Shown one piece after another: positions 8,089-16,116 of a stretch of 64,000 nt of DNA (the stretch's first letter is position 1; every line of letters begins with the position of its first letter). Origin of the DNA: DASYKS01 sp035995205 (lineage in GTDB: Bacteria > Acidobacteriota > Thermoanaerobaculia > Multivoradales > UBA5704). Both the position numbers and the translations under genes were made by a program. Where the stretch lies: the NCBI GenBank assembly GCA_035995205.1, contig DASYKS010000093.1, forward strand, positions 1 to 64,000, read 5' to 3'. Under the pieces are notes generated by a model. It did not search any database. It saw only the letters and a program-made list of their open reading frames with translations, and had not been told where the DNA came from.

Positions 8089-9630
8089 ATGGCCGAACTC
8101 GATTTCTTGATCACGTTCTTCGCCGACCAGGAGGGGGGGCTCCACCTCCAGGTGCGATGCCCGTTCGGCGACGCCCGGAAGAGGTTCTCGCTCTCGAACC
8201 TCGTCTGGCCCGAGGGTCCGCTGGTGGCCAAGGACGAAGGCGCTCGCGCGGACGAGCTGCGCGAATTCGGTACCTCTCTGTTCGACGAGGTGTTCCACGG
8301 CCTGGTGCTCGCGCTGTTCTTCCAGACTTTGGGCAGGCTCGGGCCGGGCCAACAGTTGCGGATTCAGATCAAGCTCGCCCTCAACGACCCCGATCTGATG
8401 CGCATTCACGAGCTCCCGTGGGAATTACTCTATTCCACCTACGAGAACAAGTTCCTGGCCCTCGACCGGCGCTTTTCGATCGTCCGCTATCTGGAGGTGC
8501 CGGGAGCGCCGCAGCCGCTTTCGTATCGTCGGCCGCTGCGGATCCTGTGCGTGGCAGCGGAGCCTGAAGATCAGGAAAAGCTGAAGATTCACGACGAGTT
8601 GGCGTGGATCAAGAGAGCGTGGGCTCGACCCTGGCGCCGGGCCAAGATCTCCACGCTGGGCCATGCGTCGCTCGACGAGCTGCGCGCCGCGCTGGTCGAG
8701 GAGAAGTTCCACCTGCTGCACTTCCTCGGCCACGGCGAGTACGATCCGGACACCGGGGATGGAGTACTCCTGTTCGAAGACGACTCCGGTCAGGCGCGCC
8801 GGGTGACCGGCGAAGAGCTGGCCGAGCAGGTGGCGGATCGGCCCTATCTGCGGGGCGTGTTCCTGAACGCCTGCTGGACCGCCCGAACCGGCCACGGCAA
8901 TCCGTTCTCGGGTGTGGCGACCTCGCTGGTCCGGTCGGGTGTGCCGGCCGTCCTCGGCATGCAGTTCGAGATCAGCGATGCGGCGGCACGCGTCTTCAGC
9001 CAAGTGGTCTATCAGCGATTGGCGGCAGGCGAATCGGTCGACGCCGCGGTGGTCGAAGGGCGGCTCGCGATCCGGCGCAGGCTGCCGCAGACGTCCGAAT
9101 GGGCGACCCCCGCGCTGTTCCTTCGCACCCTGGAGGTCCGCCCGCCGCGCCCCCGGCGTCGGCCTCTCTGGTTCGCGCTCGGAGTCCTCGCCACCCTCCT
9201 GGTCGTCTGGCTCGTGACCTCGGGGCCGCTCTCCTGCTCGAAGCCCGCGGGACCCCTCGACGGCGGTCCCACCAAGGCAAACCCTACCTCCGAGCCCCAA
9301 GGGGGCGAAGGGGTGGCGCCCAACGCACCGCTACCGCTCATGCAGCGTGCACGGCAGCCGCCTGGCCTCGGAACCGAGCCGAGGCAACACCTTCGAGACC
9401 ACCAAACTCTGCAACTCGCCGAGCTGGGCAGCCAGCTCCGCGCGCACTTCCAGAATCCCGCGCGGGCCGTGGACTTCTCCCTCATCTCGGGCGTCGCGCC
9501 GATCCGCACCCAGACCGTGACCGGAGAAGGCAAGATCGAATTCACCACCCGCCTCGGCTCGATCTGGGTGGAGATTCTGGAGATCGATTGGCGGAATAAG
9601 GAAGTCACGCTGCGATGGCGGCGGGAGTGA
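8089..9630 (+). CDS. CHAT-domain protease-like protein with transmembrane anchor
   Basis: A 513-residue protein. ATG at 8089 is preceded by GGGGAG; an upstream in-frame ATG at 7966 lacks such a site. The CHAT (caspase HetF-associated, clan CD) domain spans about residues 100-340. It has the catalytic His in LLHFLGHGEYD (His215) and Cys in LNACWTA (Cys262). A single hydrophobic helix (about 360-380) follows, then a Cys-containing, low-complexity linker and a small beta-rich C-terminal domain (about 455-513). The CHAT domain is probably cytoplasmic with an external tail. In other systems CHAT proteases act in defence or signalling; substrate unknown. Confidence 0.8.
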   Translation: MAELDFLITFFADQEGGLHLQVRCPFGDARKRFSLSNLVWPEGPLVAKDEGARADELREFGTSLFDEVFHGLVLALFFQTLGRLGPGQQLRIQIKLALNDPDLMRIHELPWELLYSTYENKFLALDRRFSIVRYLEVPGAPQPLSYRRPLRILCVAAEPEDQEKLKIHDELAWIKRAWARPWRRAKISTLGHASLDELRAALVEEKFHLLHFLGHGEYDPDTGDGVLLFEDDSGQARRVTGEELAEQVADRPYLRGVFLNACWTARTGHGNPFSGVATSLVRSGVPAVLGMQFEISDAAARVFSQVVYQRLAAGESVDAAVVEGRLAIRRRLPQTSEWATPALFLRTLEVRPPRPRRRPLWFALGVLATLLVVWLVTSGPLSCSKPAGPLDGGPTKANPTSEPQGGEGVAPNAPLPLMQRARQPPGLGTEPRQHLRDHQTLQLAELGSQLRAHFQNPARAVDFSLISGVAPIRTQTVTGEGKIEFTTRLGSIWVEILEIDWRNKEVTLRWRRE

Positions 9631-9685
9631 TTTGATGGGGATGGATGGCCGGTGAATTGATATAAAGAGCGGCGGAGACCCTCTC

Positions 9686-9955
9686 ATGTGCCGAAACATC
9701 AAACCCCTCTTCAACTTCGATCCTCCGGTGACGGAGGAGGAAATCCGAGCCGCGTCACTTCAGTTCGTGCGGAAGGTGACCGGTTTCAACAAGCCCTCGA
9801 AGGCCAACGAATTGGCTTTCCATACGGCGGTGGACGAGATCGCGGAGGTCTCGCGCCGACTGCTTTTTTCGCTCGCAACGACCGCGCCGCCTCGGGACCG
9901 GGAGGAAGAAGCGGCCAAGGCGCGGGCGCGCTCGGCGGAGCGGTTCGCTAGGTGA
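9686..9955 (+). CDS. DUF2277 family protein
   Basis: An 89-residue protein with the family's conserved N-terminus MCRNIKPLFNFDPPVTEEEI and the following ASLQFVRKVTGF and KPSKANELAF motifs. Length agrees with the family, whose function is unknown. The C-terminus is a charged extension. It stands alone, 55 bp after the CHAT gene. Confidence 0.9.
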   Translation: MCRNIKPLFNFDPPVTEEEIRAASLQFVRKVTGFNKPSKANELAFHTAVDEIAEVSRRLLFSLATTAPPRDREEEAAKARARSAERFAR

Positions 9956-9978
9956 GAGGCGACCCGGAGGAGCACCCC

Positions 9979-10095
9979 ATGTCCGAGGTCTGGAAGAAGA
10001 TGAACCTCAAATCCGAACGCGAGATCGTGGCGGGCGATTTCGACTTCGGGCAAGGCGCGGACGAAGTAGAGCGCTCGACTTGGGCTGACTTATAG
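9979..10095 (+). pseudogene. Short ORF, possible 5' remnant of a DUF3052-like gene
   Basis: A 38-codon ORF starting MSEVWKKMNLKSEREIV, with GGAGGAG upstream. The first 17 residues recall the start of DUF3052-like proteins (from memory; weak). The rest is unrelated and the frame stops early. Its last third contains the first copy of a 23-bp direct repeat (10054-10076) that recurs with one mismatch at 10801-10823. It may be a gene broken by arrival of the DoxX cassette, or a chance ORF. Confidence 0.35.
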
Positions 10096-10524
10096 GAAGC
10101 TACCGGCTCCGGGAACGGAGCGGAGCACGATCCGATCGAGAGTCCACGAGCCCCCGGCGGTCGCGAGGAAGAGGAGCGCAATCAGGAAGAATAGAAGGTC
10201 GTAGTGCCACCCCGATGCCTTCTCGCCCCAGAAGCCGGTGTGCCAGACCGCGATCTTCTTGTACATCGCGCCCACCATGATGACCATGAGGCCGATCGCG
10301 GACAGGCGCGTGAGGAGGCCGAACGCTACGCCTAAGCCGGCGAGGATCTCCACCCAGCCGACGAGCGCCACGGTGACTTTCGGGAGGCCGAGGTCTTTCG
10401 ATCCGGCCGCCAGATCCTTCGCATGGCTGCGGCCGCTCGTGATGAACACGGCGGCGGTCAGCAGCCGGAGTCCGAGGAGAGCCGCCTCGGTCAGGAACGG
10501 GTAGATTTCCGCGAGGCGGCTCAT
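10090..10524 (-). CDS. DoxX family membrane protein
   Basis: A 144-residue integral membrane protein with four predicted helices. It shows DoxX/DoxD-type features: LGLRLLTAAVFITSGRSHA near the N-terminus, VGWVEILAGLGVAFGLLTRLSAIGLMVIM in the middle, and WHYDLLFFLIALLFLATAGG before the last loop. Family members are linked to quinone or redox membrane complexes; the exact role is unclear. The start overlaps the stop of a short upstream ORF by ATGA. Confidence 0.85.
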   Translation of the reverse strand: MSRLAEIYPFLTEAALLGLRLLTAAVFITSGRSHAKDLAAGSKDLGLPKVTVALVGWVEILAGLGVAFGLLTRLSAIGLMVIMVGAMYKKIAVWHTGFWGEKASGWHYDLLFFLIALLFLATAGGSWTLDRIVLRSVPGAGSFL

Positions 10525-10742
10525 CTCGGTGCTCTCTCGGGGCTAGAGGTCACGAGTCCCCGGGTGCCGGAAGGAAAAGCGCTCGCGTCGGTAGTTCCTG
10601 CCGCCCCGACGAGTGGCAGGGAAACTTCTCCCAAGTCGATTTCCAGCCAGTTTCCTTCATCGATCCCCGCTTCCCGCCAGGCGTCATCGACCTCTCGAAA
10701 AACGAATCCTGATTCTTCGGCAAGGTGTTCGTTCCAGCTCAT
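10521..10742 (-). CDS. Small hypothetical protein upstream of DoxX
   Basis: A 73-residue ORF on the same strand as DoxX, ending in an ATGA overlap with its start, which suggests translational coupling. The chosen start at 10742 (MSWNEHLAEESGFVF) has GGGAGG upstream. The first 45 residues are acidic and protein-like; the tail is low complexity. No family recognised. It could be a remnant, since the C-terminal third looks degraded. Confidence 0.4.
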   Translation of the reverse strand: MSWNEHLAEESGFVFREVDDAWREAGIDEGNWLEIDLGEVSLPLVGAAGTTDASAFPSGTRGLVTSSPERAPR

Positions 10743-10830
10743 CGCGCCAGCCCTCCCGGAGACGTCCTCCGGGAAGGGCTGGACTGCAAAGCGGGTGCCC
10801 GGCGCGGGCGAAGTAGAGCGCTCCTCAGGC

Positions 10831-10852
10831 GAAACCGAATACACTCGGTTTC
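10831..10852. promoter_or_regulatory. Small inverted repeat abutting the kinase start codon
   Basis: An 8-bp stem (GAAACCGA / TCGGTTTC) with a 6-nt loop ends directly before the TTG start codon of the kinase gene. This is where a ribosome-binding site would be expected, and none is visible. It could be an operator or an mRNA hairpin limiting translation; no direct evidence beyond symmetry and position. Confidence 0.35.
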
Positions 10853-12460
10853 TTGGAAACCTACCAGCTCCGCCATTTTCGGCAGGTTCTTGGGCGTCGC
10901 TACGAATTCCAGGCGTTCCTGGGCCGGGGTGCGTTCGCCTCGGTGTATCTCGTCCAGAACATGAGGCTCAAGCGGCGCGAGGCGCTCAAGATCCTCGCCG
11001 ATACGTTCGAGGCCGACTCGGCCGCGCGCTTCGTGGCCGAGGCGACGATGGTCGCCTCGCTCGACCACCCGAACATCGTGCAGGTCTACGACTACGGCGA
11101 AGTCGAAGGGGTGATCTGGTACTCGATGCAATACATCGAGGGTCCGATGCTGCGCGACGAGATGTGGGCGCGCCAGCGGTTCGACGCGCAGTCGGCCGTG
11201 CGGATCGCGATCCCCCTGCTCGGCGCCCTCGAAGCCAGCCATCGGCAAGGCATCGTCCATCGCGACATCAAGCCGAGCAATGTCATCCTCAACCGGCAGG
11301 GGCGCCCCTACCTGATGGATTTCGGCATCGCCAAAGCCGACGACGGTCACCTGAAGACGATGACCGGCGGCGTCCTCGGTACGCCCGCGTTCATGGCGCC
11401 CGAGCAGGCGGAGGGAAAGCCCCTGGACGGCCGGGCCGACCTCTACTCCCTCGGCCTCGTGCTCTATCAGATGCTCGCCGGCCGTTCGCCGTTCGAGGCG
11501 AAGGAGCCGGTCCAACTGCTGCTGCTCCGCTTGCGCGAAGACCCGCCGCGCCTGGCGACTCTCGTGCCGGAGATCGATCCCGAGCTCGACGCGATCATCA
11601 TGAGGACTCTCGCGCGCGACCGCGAAGCGCGTTTTCCCTCCGCACGGGAGCTGGAGCGCCACCTGATCGCCTTCCTGGGCGATGTTTCCGATCTGCCGCC
11701 GTTCGCGCTCGTGGCGCCGGTCTTCGAGCTGCAAGCCCTGGAACCGGAGAGCGCGCCCCAACCGGGGGGCAGTGCGACGGTTTTTCTCGGGTCGGGAGGG
11801 CGCACGGTTGCGAAACCGCCGCCCGCCGGGAGGTTGCTCCGCAACCTGGCGTTCGGCGTGGCCGCGGTTCTCGCTCTGGTGGCCGCGGTTCTGCTCGGCG
11901 GGCGTTGGCTTGGCGGAGAACGAATCGAGCAAAAGCCGGCGTCGGCACCGAGGTCCGCAGGAGCCATCGAGCCGGTTTCGAATCCGCAGTCGGCGGCTCC
12001 GCAAGAGAGCGTGGAGGCCGGAGGCGGAATCGCTTCCCCCGCCGCGGTCTTGCAGCCCACCCAGCCCTCCGCAACCGGGGTTCCGGCCGCGGTTCGGCCC
12101 GCGCCACGCGTCGAGCCCCTGCGTCGCGACGCTCCCCCCACCCCTTCCGTTTCAAATCCGGTTGACTCCGCTGCGCCGCGCCGCGCCGTTCGATTTCCGC
12201 GCCTGGTCGAGCGTGCCGAGCCGTCGCTGTCGGGAGAAGCAGTGGCGCTGTGCGCCGGAACCTCTGTCACCGTTTCGATCCAGGTTGGTGAAGACGGCCG
12301 GCCGGTACGGGTTCGAACGCTCGGCGCAACCCCTGCGGAATGCCGTGCATCGGCCGAAGCGGCCGCCCGGCAGTATCTCTTCGAACCGGCCCAAGACGTC
12401 GAGGGGAGGCCGGTGGCCGCAACAACCGCGATGGCGATCTTTTTTGGAGAAGTCCGATGA
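10853..12460 (+). CDS. Membrane Ser/Thr protein kinase with C-terminal TonB-like domain
   Basis: A 535-residue Hanks-type kinase. The P-loop LGRGAFASVYLV, catalytic Lys46 (ALKIL), the HRDIKPSN loop (Asp138), DFGIAKA (Asp156), and GTPAFMAPEQ are all present. One transmembrane helix lies at about 330-350. A Pro/Ala-rich linker then leads to an exported domain (about 455-535) with GTSVTVSIQVGEDGRPVRVR and a YLFEPA element, typical of TonB C-terminal/energy-transducer folds. TTG at 10853 is the first start in frame; a second TTG 13 codons in is possible. The stop overlaps an OmpA lipoprotein start by ATGA, so the two exported domains may work together. Confidence 0.88.
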   Translation: METYQLRHFRQVLGRRYEFQAFLGRGAFASVYLVQNMRLKRREALKILADTFEADSAARFVAEATMVASLDHPNIVQVYDYGEVEGVIWYSMQYIEGPMLRDEMWARQRFDAQSAVRIAIPLLGALEASHRQGIVHRDIKPSNVILNRQGRPYLMDFGIAKADDGHLKTMTGGVLGTPAFMAPEQAEGKPLDGRADLYSLGLVLYQMLAGRSPFEAKEPVQLLLLRLREDPPRLATLVPEIDPELDAIIMRTLARDREARFPSARELERHLIAFLGDVSDLPPFALVAPVFELQALEPESAPQPGGSATVFLGSGGRTVAKPPPAGRLLRNLAFGVAAVLALVAAVLLGGRWLGGERIEQKPASAPRSAGAIEPVSNPQSAAPQESVEAGGGIASPAAVLQPTQPSATGVPAAVRPAPRVEPLRRDAPPTPSVSNPVDSAAPRRAVRFPRLVERAEPSLSGEAVALCAGTSVTVSIQVGEDGRPVRVRTLGATPAECRASAEAAARQYLFEPAQDVEGRPVAATTAMAIFFGEVR

Positions 12461-13140
12461 CGATCCTTCAGCGGATAGGTTCAGCTCTTCTCGTGGTGGG
12501 TTTGGTGCAGGGCTGCGCGACGTCGGGCCCTGTCGGCAAGGGGCAGCTGGTGGCCGAGGTTACCTCGGAGCCCGCCGGGCTCGCCGTTTCGTTTCGCGGC
12601 AAGCCGGCCGGCAAGACCCCTTTTCACCGGCCGATCGCGAGCCTTGCCGAGGTCTCCCAGTTCCAGGCGGTGCGGGTGGAGCCGCAGACCACCGAGCGGC
12701 GTTTTCGGATCCTTGGACCGGATCGCGTGGAGGTTCTGATCCGCACCGGCTCGGAGCCTTCGGCCCTGGCCAAGGCGCTCGGCCTGTCGCGGGTGATCGT
12801 GTTCGACTACAGCGAGGCGACGACGTTCGAAGTCGACCACTACGAAATCAAACCGACGTTCGAGGCGCTGCTGTCCCGCCAGGCCGAATTGCTCACGAGC
12901 GCATTTTCAGGCATCGAGGTCTACGTTTGCGGTCATACCGACTCGACCGGACAAGAGGATCACAACCGGGTCTTGTCGCTACGCCGGGCCGAGGCGGTGA
13001 GCGCTTTTCTCACCGAGCATGGCGTCGATCCAAAGCGCTTGCGGACGCAGGGTTTCGGCGCCGACTACCCCGTGGCTCCGAACTCCAGCGCGGAAAACCG
13101 GGCGCTCAACCGGCGGACCGAGATCGTCCTGCCGGATTAG
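12457..13140 (+). CDS. OmpA-family lipoprotein
   Basis: A 227-residue outer-membrane lipoprotein. The start at 12457 overlaps the kinase stop and gives a lipoprotein signal with lipobox LVQGC. A PEGA-like segment (VTSEPAGLAVSFRGKPAGKT) follows. The C-terminal OmpA/MotB peptidoglycan-binding domain has VYVCGHTDSTGQEDHN, LSLRRAEAVSAFL and a terminal NRALNRRTEIVL. It probably tethers peptidoglycan to the outer membrane. Co-translation with the kinase suggests cell-envelope sensing; this is an inference. Confidence 0.88.
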   Translation: MTILQRIGSALLVVGLVQGCATSGPVGKGQLVAEVTSEPAGLAVSFRGKPAGKTPFHRPIASLAEVSQFQAVRVEPQTTERRFRILGPDRVEVLIRTGSEPSALAKALGLSRVIVFDYSEATTFEVDHYEIKPTFEALLSRQAELLTSAFSGIEVYVCGHTDSTGQEDHNRVLSLRRAEAVSAFLTEHGVDPKRLRTQGFGADYPVAPNSSAENRALNRRTEIVLPD

Positions 13141-13165
13141 TTCTCCAAACCGAACGAGGACCGGG

Positions 13166-13197
13166 CGGTAGGGGCGCACGGCCGTGCGCCCCTACCG
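13166..13197. terminator. 32-bp perfect palindrome between convergent genes
   Basis: A perfect 32-bp palindrome, each arm CGGTAGGGGCGCACGG, lies 26 bp after the OmpA lipoprotein stop and just before the converging amidohydrolase stop. It is well placed as a bidirectional terminator. From memory, similar GGGGCGCACGGCCGTGCGCCCC motifs recur as interspersed palindromes in several genomes. Confidence 0.7.
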
Positions 13198-13200
13198 TGC

Positions 13201-14832
13201 TCAGTGCAGCACGCCCGCGTCCCAGACCACGTCGCCGCCGACCAGGGTGAGCAGGCTGGTGGTGCCCGGCACCGCGGGCGGTGGAATGGTGAAGATGTCC
13301 TGCGACAGCACCGCGAGGTCGGCGAGATAGCCGGGCCGAATCGATCCCTTCTGCCACTCCTGGAACTCGGCCGCCGCCGAACCGCGGGTGTAGGCCGTCA
13401 CGGCTTCCTCCATCGTCAGAGCCTCGGCCGGATGGAACGGATGGATCACGGCCAGGAAGAGATCGAGGAACGGATTCGCCTGGCCGGCGTCCGAGCCGAA
13501 TGCCAGGTGCACCCCCGAAGCGAGCAGCGTGTGCAGCGGCTGGATCACCGCCGCGCGGGCGGGACCGACCGCGGGCGAAAAGTCGAGAGCCAGATGGGTC
13601 GGATTCTGGACCACGATCGCGCCCAGGTTCTCGACCCGGTCGATCTGCTCGGGATGGAGAAAATCGCCGTGCTCGATGCGCGGGCGCAGCAGCTGCCAGA
13701 TGAACGGCGGTGCCGCACTCTCCAACGCGCCGAGGAGGTTGTCGAGCGCCCGGTCGCCCACCGTATGGAAGAGCAGCTGGTCGCGCACCGGAAGGCCGAA
13801 CAGGCTGCGATGTACGGCCTGGTTGAGCTGGCTCGGGGTGAGGTTGAAGTGGCCGATGCCGGGAAAGTCGACGTACGGCTCGCGGAGGTAGGCGCTCCGC
13901 TCGATCGGCGTGCCGTCGAGCAGCCACTTGATTCCCGACCAGGTCAGCCGGTCGGTAGGATCGAACGAGGGAGCCTGGCACGGTTCGTTCTGGGTCAACG
14001 GCACGCACATCGAGCGCACCCGGATCGCGAGGTCGGCATTCGAAAGGATTTGCACGCTCCGCGCCCGGGTGACGCCGATCGTCATCTCCTGGACCGAGGT
14101 CACGCCGACCTGCGCCGCCGCCGCGGTGAGCCCCTCGAACTGCGCGCGTAGCACGGCGTCAGGCACGACGGCACGAATGGAGCGGATCACCCGGAACAGC
14201 GCGTACTCGTTGACGATGCCGTTGATCGTGCCATTGGAGAAGCGGCCGTAGGAACCGCCGAACGGATCGGGATCGTGCACGCCGATCCCCGCGACCGCCA
14301 TCGCCTTGCCGTTGATCACCCCGCTGTGCGACGACCAGGTGATCAGCAGGACGGGATTGTTCGGGGAGACGGGATCGAGCGCGAGGCGGGTCGCCGCCGG
14401 ATCGAGAATCACGTTCTCGCCGACGAACGAGAGGATCCACTCGCCCGGCACCGCTACGGCCACCGCCTGCGCCACCTGATCCACCGCGACGGCGAGGCTC
14501 GGCCCCGGACCAGGGATGTCGATCGGCGGCAGCGTCAAGCGCGGGAACCCGACTCCCATATGGATATGGGCGTCGTTCATGCCCGGCATCAAAACCCGGC
14601 CGCCGAGGTCGATCGACCGCGTGTGCGGTCCGGCCAGGGCGCGCACCGGAGCGTCGTTGCCGACCGCGACGATTCGCTTGCCGCGGATCGCAACGGCTTG
14701 CGCCCAGGGGTGATCGGAGTCGGCGGTGAAGACTTTGCCGTGGTAGAGAATGGTGTCGGCCGGCGGCAGCGCGAAGGAGGGCAGGGCGAAGAGAAGCAGC
14801 AGGACTGACAGCGGGAGGAACGTCCGGCGCAT
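13201..14832 (-). CDS. Exported amidohydrolase family protein (YtcJ-like)
   Basis: A 543-residue amidohydrolase-superfamily protein with a signal peptide (MRRTFLPLSVLLLLFALPSFA). The family's beta-sandwich start TILYHGKVFTADSDHPWAQAVAIRG is followed by GGRVLMPGMNDAHIHMG, carrying the first metal-binding HxH. Later motifs are LLFHTVGDRALDNLLGALE and a LAFGSDAGQANPF segment with the metal-binding Asp. The C-terminus GYLADLAVLSQDIFTIPP is typical. These are hydrolases of unknown, probably amide-type, substrates. The export signal suggests periplasmic action. Confidence 0.9.
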   Translation of the reverse strand: MRRTFLPLSVLLLLFALPSFALPPADTILYHGKVFTADSDHPWAQAVAIRGKRIVAVGNDAPVRALAGPHTRSIDLGGRVLMPGMNDAHIHMGVGFPRLTLPPIDIPGPGPSLAVAVDQVAQAVAVAVPGEWILSFVGENVILDPAATRLALDPVSPNNPVLLITWSSHSGVINGKAMAVAGIGVHDPDPFGGSYGRFSNGTINGIVNEYALFRVIRSIRAVVPDAVLRAQFEGLTAAAAQVGVTSVQEMTIGVTRARSVQILSNADLAIRVRSMCVPLTQNEPCQAPSFDPTDRLTWSGIKWLLDGTPIERSAYLREPYVDFPGIGHFNLTPSQLNQAVHRSLFGLPVRDQLLFHTVGDRALDNLLGALESAAPPFIWQLLRPRIEHGDFLHPEQIDRVENLGAIVVQNPTHLALDFSPAVGPARAAVIQPLHTLLASGVHLAFGSDAGQANPFLDLFLAVIHPFHPAEALTMEEAVTAYTRGSAAAEFQEWQKGSIRPGYLADLAVLSQDIFTIPPPAVPGTTSLLTLVGGDVVWDAGVLH

Positions 14833-14922
14833 GGGTTGGGGCTCCTTATCGATCGATCGTTGGACCTCTCCTTAAGGAGTGCCGGGGCGGGCTGTTTTGG
14901 GGCGGCGGTCCCCTTCAGTACC

Positions 14923-15060
14923 TCACTCGATCGAAAAATCGATCAGCTCGGCGGGGCAAAGCTTACTGAGCAGAACCTGGTAGGAGCCTGCGCTTGCCGA
15001 ACCCGTCGCCACCGGTGAATCGACGAACAGGTAGTAGAGGGTACGAGACGTCGGTGTTAA
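14923..15060 (-). pseudogene. Possible C-terminal remnant of a lost protein
   Basis: On the minus strand, the frame ending TLYYLFVDSPVATGSASAG then SYQVLLSKLCPAELIDFSIE reads like the end of an extracellular beta-rich protein, but it has no start or upstream body. The 286-bp gap between the divergent amidohydrolase and zinc-ribbon genes contains no other gene-like feature. Family not recognised; a chance frame in GC-rich DNA is possible. Confidence 0.3.
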
Positions 15061-15118
15061 CTTTGGTGCCTTGCCCCTTGACGGATCGCCCTCCGAGCCA
15101 GAGAATCCAGTAAACCTC

Positions 15119-15700
15119 ATGAACTGCCTCAAGTGCGGTGCCGAGCTTTCGGCGGATACCTCGGAGTGTCCGCGTTGCGGCGTGCTGGTCGCCAAAGCGC
15201 GCGTGCGCCCCCCCACCCTGGCGGTGCCGTTCGCCACACTTCTCGCCGAACCCGCGCCGGACGCAGCCCCCTCGGCGAGCCCTGCCGCCCCCGCGCCCGC
15301 TCCGCCGAAACCTCCTTTCGGCATCGTCACCGAGACCATGATCGACTCGCTGGAGAACACCCGCTCCTGGGTGAGGATCATCGTGTTCTCCTCGGCGTTC
15401 ACCTTCCTGCTCCTGCTGACCGGCGGGATCTTCGCCTACTTCACGATCGACGCGCTCCGCGGGAAATTCGACAACCGCCTGCTGATCTCCTTCGCGGCGG
15501 CGCTCTCGATCAGCGCCTTCTCCTTCCTCCTCCTCAAGGACTACGCGAACGCCATCGAGCGGATCCGCGGCGATCAGCCCACCCGAGCCCTCGAAGACGC
15601 GATCGCCGCGCAGGAAAAGATCTGGCGCGTCCAGGGAGCGTTGGTGCTGCTCTCCTGGTTGCTGGTCCTATTCCTCTTCGCCCTCTCGCGGATCGGTTGA
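15119..15700 (+). CDS. Zinc-ribbon membrane protein
   Basis: A 193-residue protein. The start at 15119 opens directly into a zinc ribbon, MNCLKCGAELSADTSECPRCGVLV, with two CxxC pairs. A Pro/Ala linker (about 35-75) follows, then three predicted transmembrane segments: IIVFSSAFTFLLLLTGGIFA, LLISFAAALSISAFSFLLL and a C-terminal GALVLLSWLLVLFLFALS. The function is unknown; such proteins are often small membrane regulators. It lacks a strong ribosome-binding site. Confidence 0.65.
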   Translation: MNCLKCGAELSADTSECPRCGVLVAKARVRPPTLAVPFATLLAEPAPDAAPSASPAAPAPAPPKPPFGIVTETMIDSLENTRSWVRIIVFSSAFTFLLLLTGGIFAYFTIDALRGKFDNRLLISFAAALSISAFSFLLLKDYANAIERIRGDQPTRALEDAIAAQEKIWRVQGALVLLSWLLVLFLFALSRIG

Positions 15701-15742
15701 CGAGGGACGGGAGTCCCCCCGACGTTCGGGAGCATGAAACTT

Positions 15743-15787
15743 GGGACCGCCGAGCTCCAGCTCGGCACCGAGGCGGCCGGGATCGCC
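15743..15787. repeat. Dispersed GGGACCGCCGAGC repeat, copy 1
   Basis: A 45-bp copy of a repeat containing CAGCTCGGCACCGAGGCGG. It is nearly identical to 16271-16314 and shares its core with the larger inverted repeats at 25727-25808 and 58309-58391. All copies lie between genes. Confidence 0.75.
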
Positions 15788-15804
15788 GGAGCTGCGACGG
15801 CGAG

Positions 15805-15832
15805 GGGCGTGGAACCTACGGGCTCCACGCCC
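15805..15832. terminator. Hairpin between convergent genes
   Basis: A 9-bp perfect stem (GGGCGTGGA / TCCACGCCC) with a 10-nt loop, between the stop of the zinc-ribbon gene and the stop of the converging lanthipeptide-like gene. Terminator role inferred from position. Confidence 0.45.
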
Positions 15833-15866
15833 TGGTTGAATCAACGATCCCCAGGACGGTCTGGGG

Positions 15867-16064
15867 CTAGAAGCAGGCCCTGACGCAGGTAACGCAGGTA
15901 AAGCCCACGTCGGTGGTGCAGAGACAAGCCGAGACACCGTCGTTACATTGCGTGCGCGGGACGGTTTGCGGCTCCGGACGCCCGCCGACCGCCGAATTCC
16001 ACTGAGAAAGTTCTACCAGCGTCTCTCGCGAGAGTCCCAGCTTCCGGACCTTCCTTCTCATCAT
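15867..16064 (-). CDS. Lanthipeptide-like RiPP precursor (second orphan)
   Basis: A 65-residue peptide starting at ATG 16064 (or 16061), with AGAGAGG just upstream; a longer frame from 16106 is less likely. The leader MMRRKVRKLGLSRETLVEL has the same KL.LSRETL..L element as the peptide at 1994-2164 and also ends in GG. The 37-residue core-like region has 6 Cys and 7 Ser/Thr, with TQC, FTC and VTC pairs and a terminal RACF. The two cores share little sequence. No modification enzyme or transporter is adjacent. It lies between two copies of a dispersed repeat. Confidence 0.68.
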   Translation of the reverse strand: MMRRKVRKLGLSRETLVELSQWNSAVGGRPEPQTVPRTQCNDGVSACLCTTDVGFTCVTCVRACF

Positions 16065-16116
16065 GGCCTCTCTTCTCTGTCTAGATCGTGCGACGAAATG
16101 CCGCAATGAGAAAGTA

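Noticed and set aside
9688..9951. Alternative frame overlapping the DUF2277 gene
   Set aside because: The frame at 9686 matches the DUF2277 family from its first residue; the other is a shadow.
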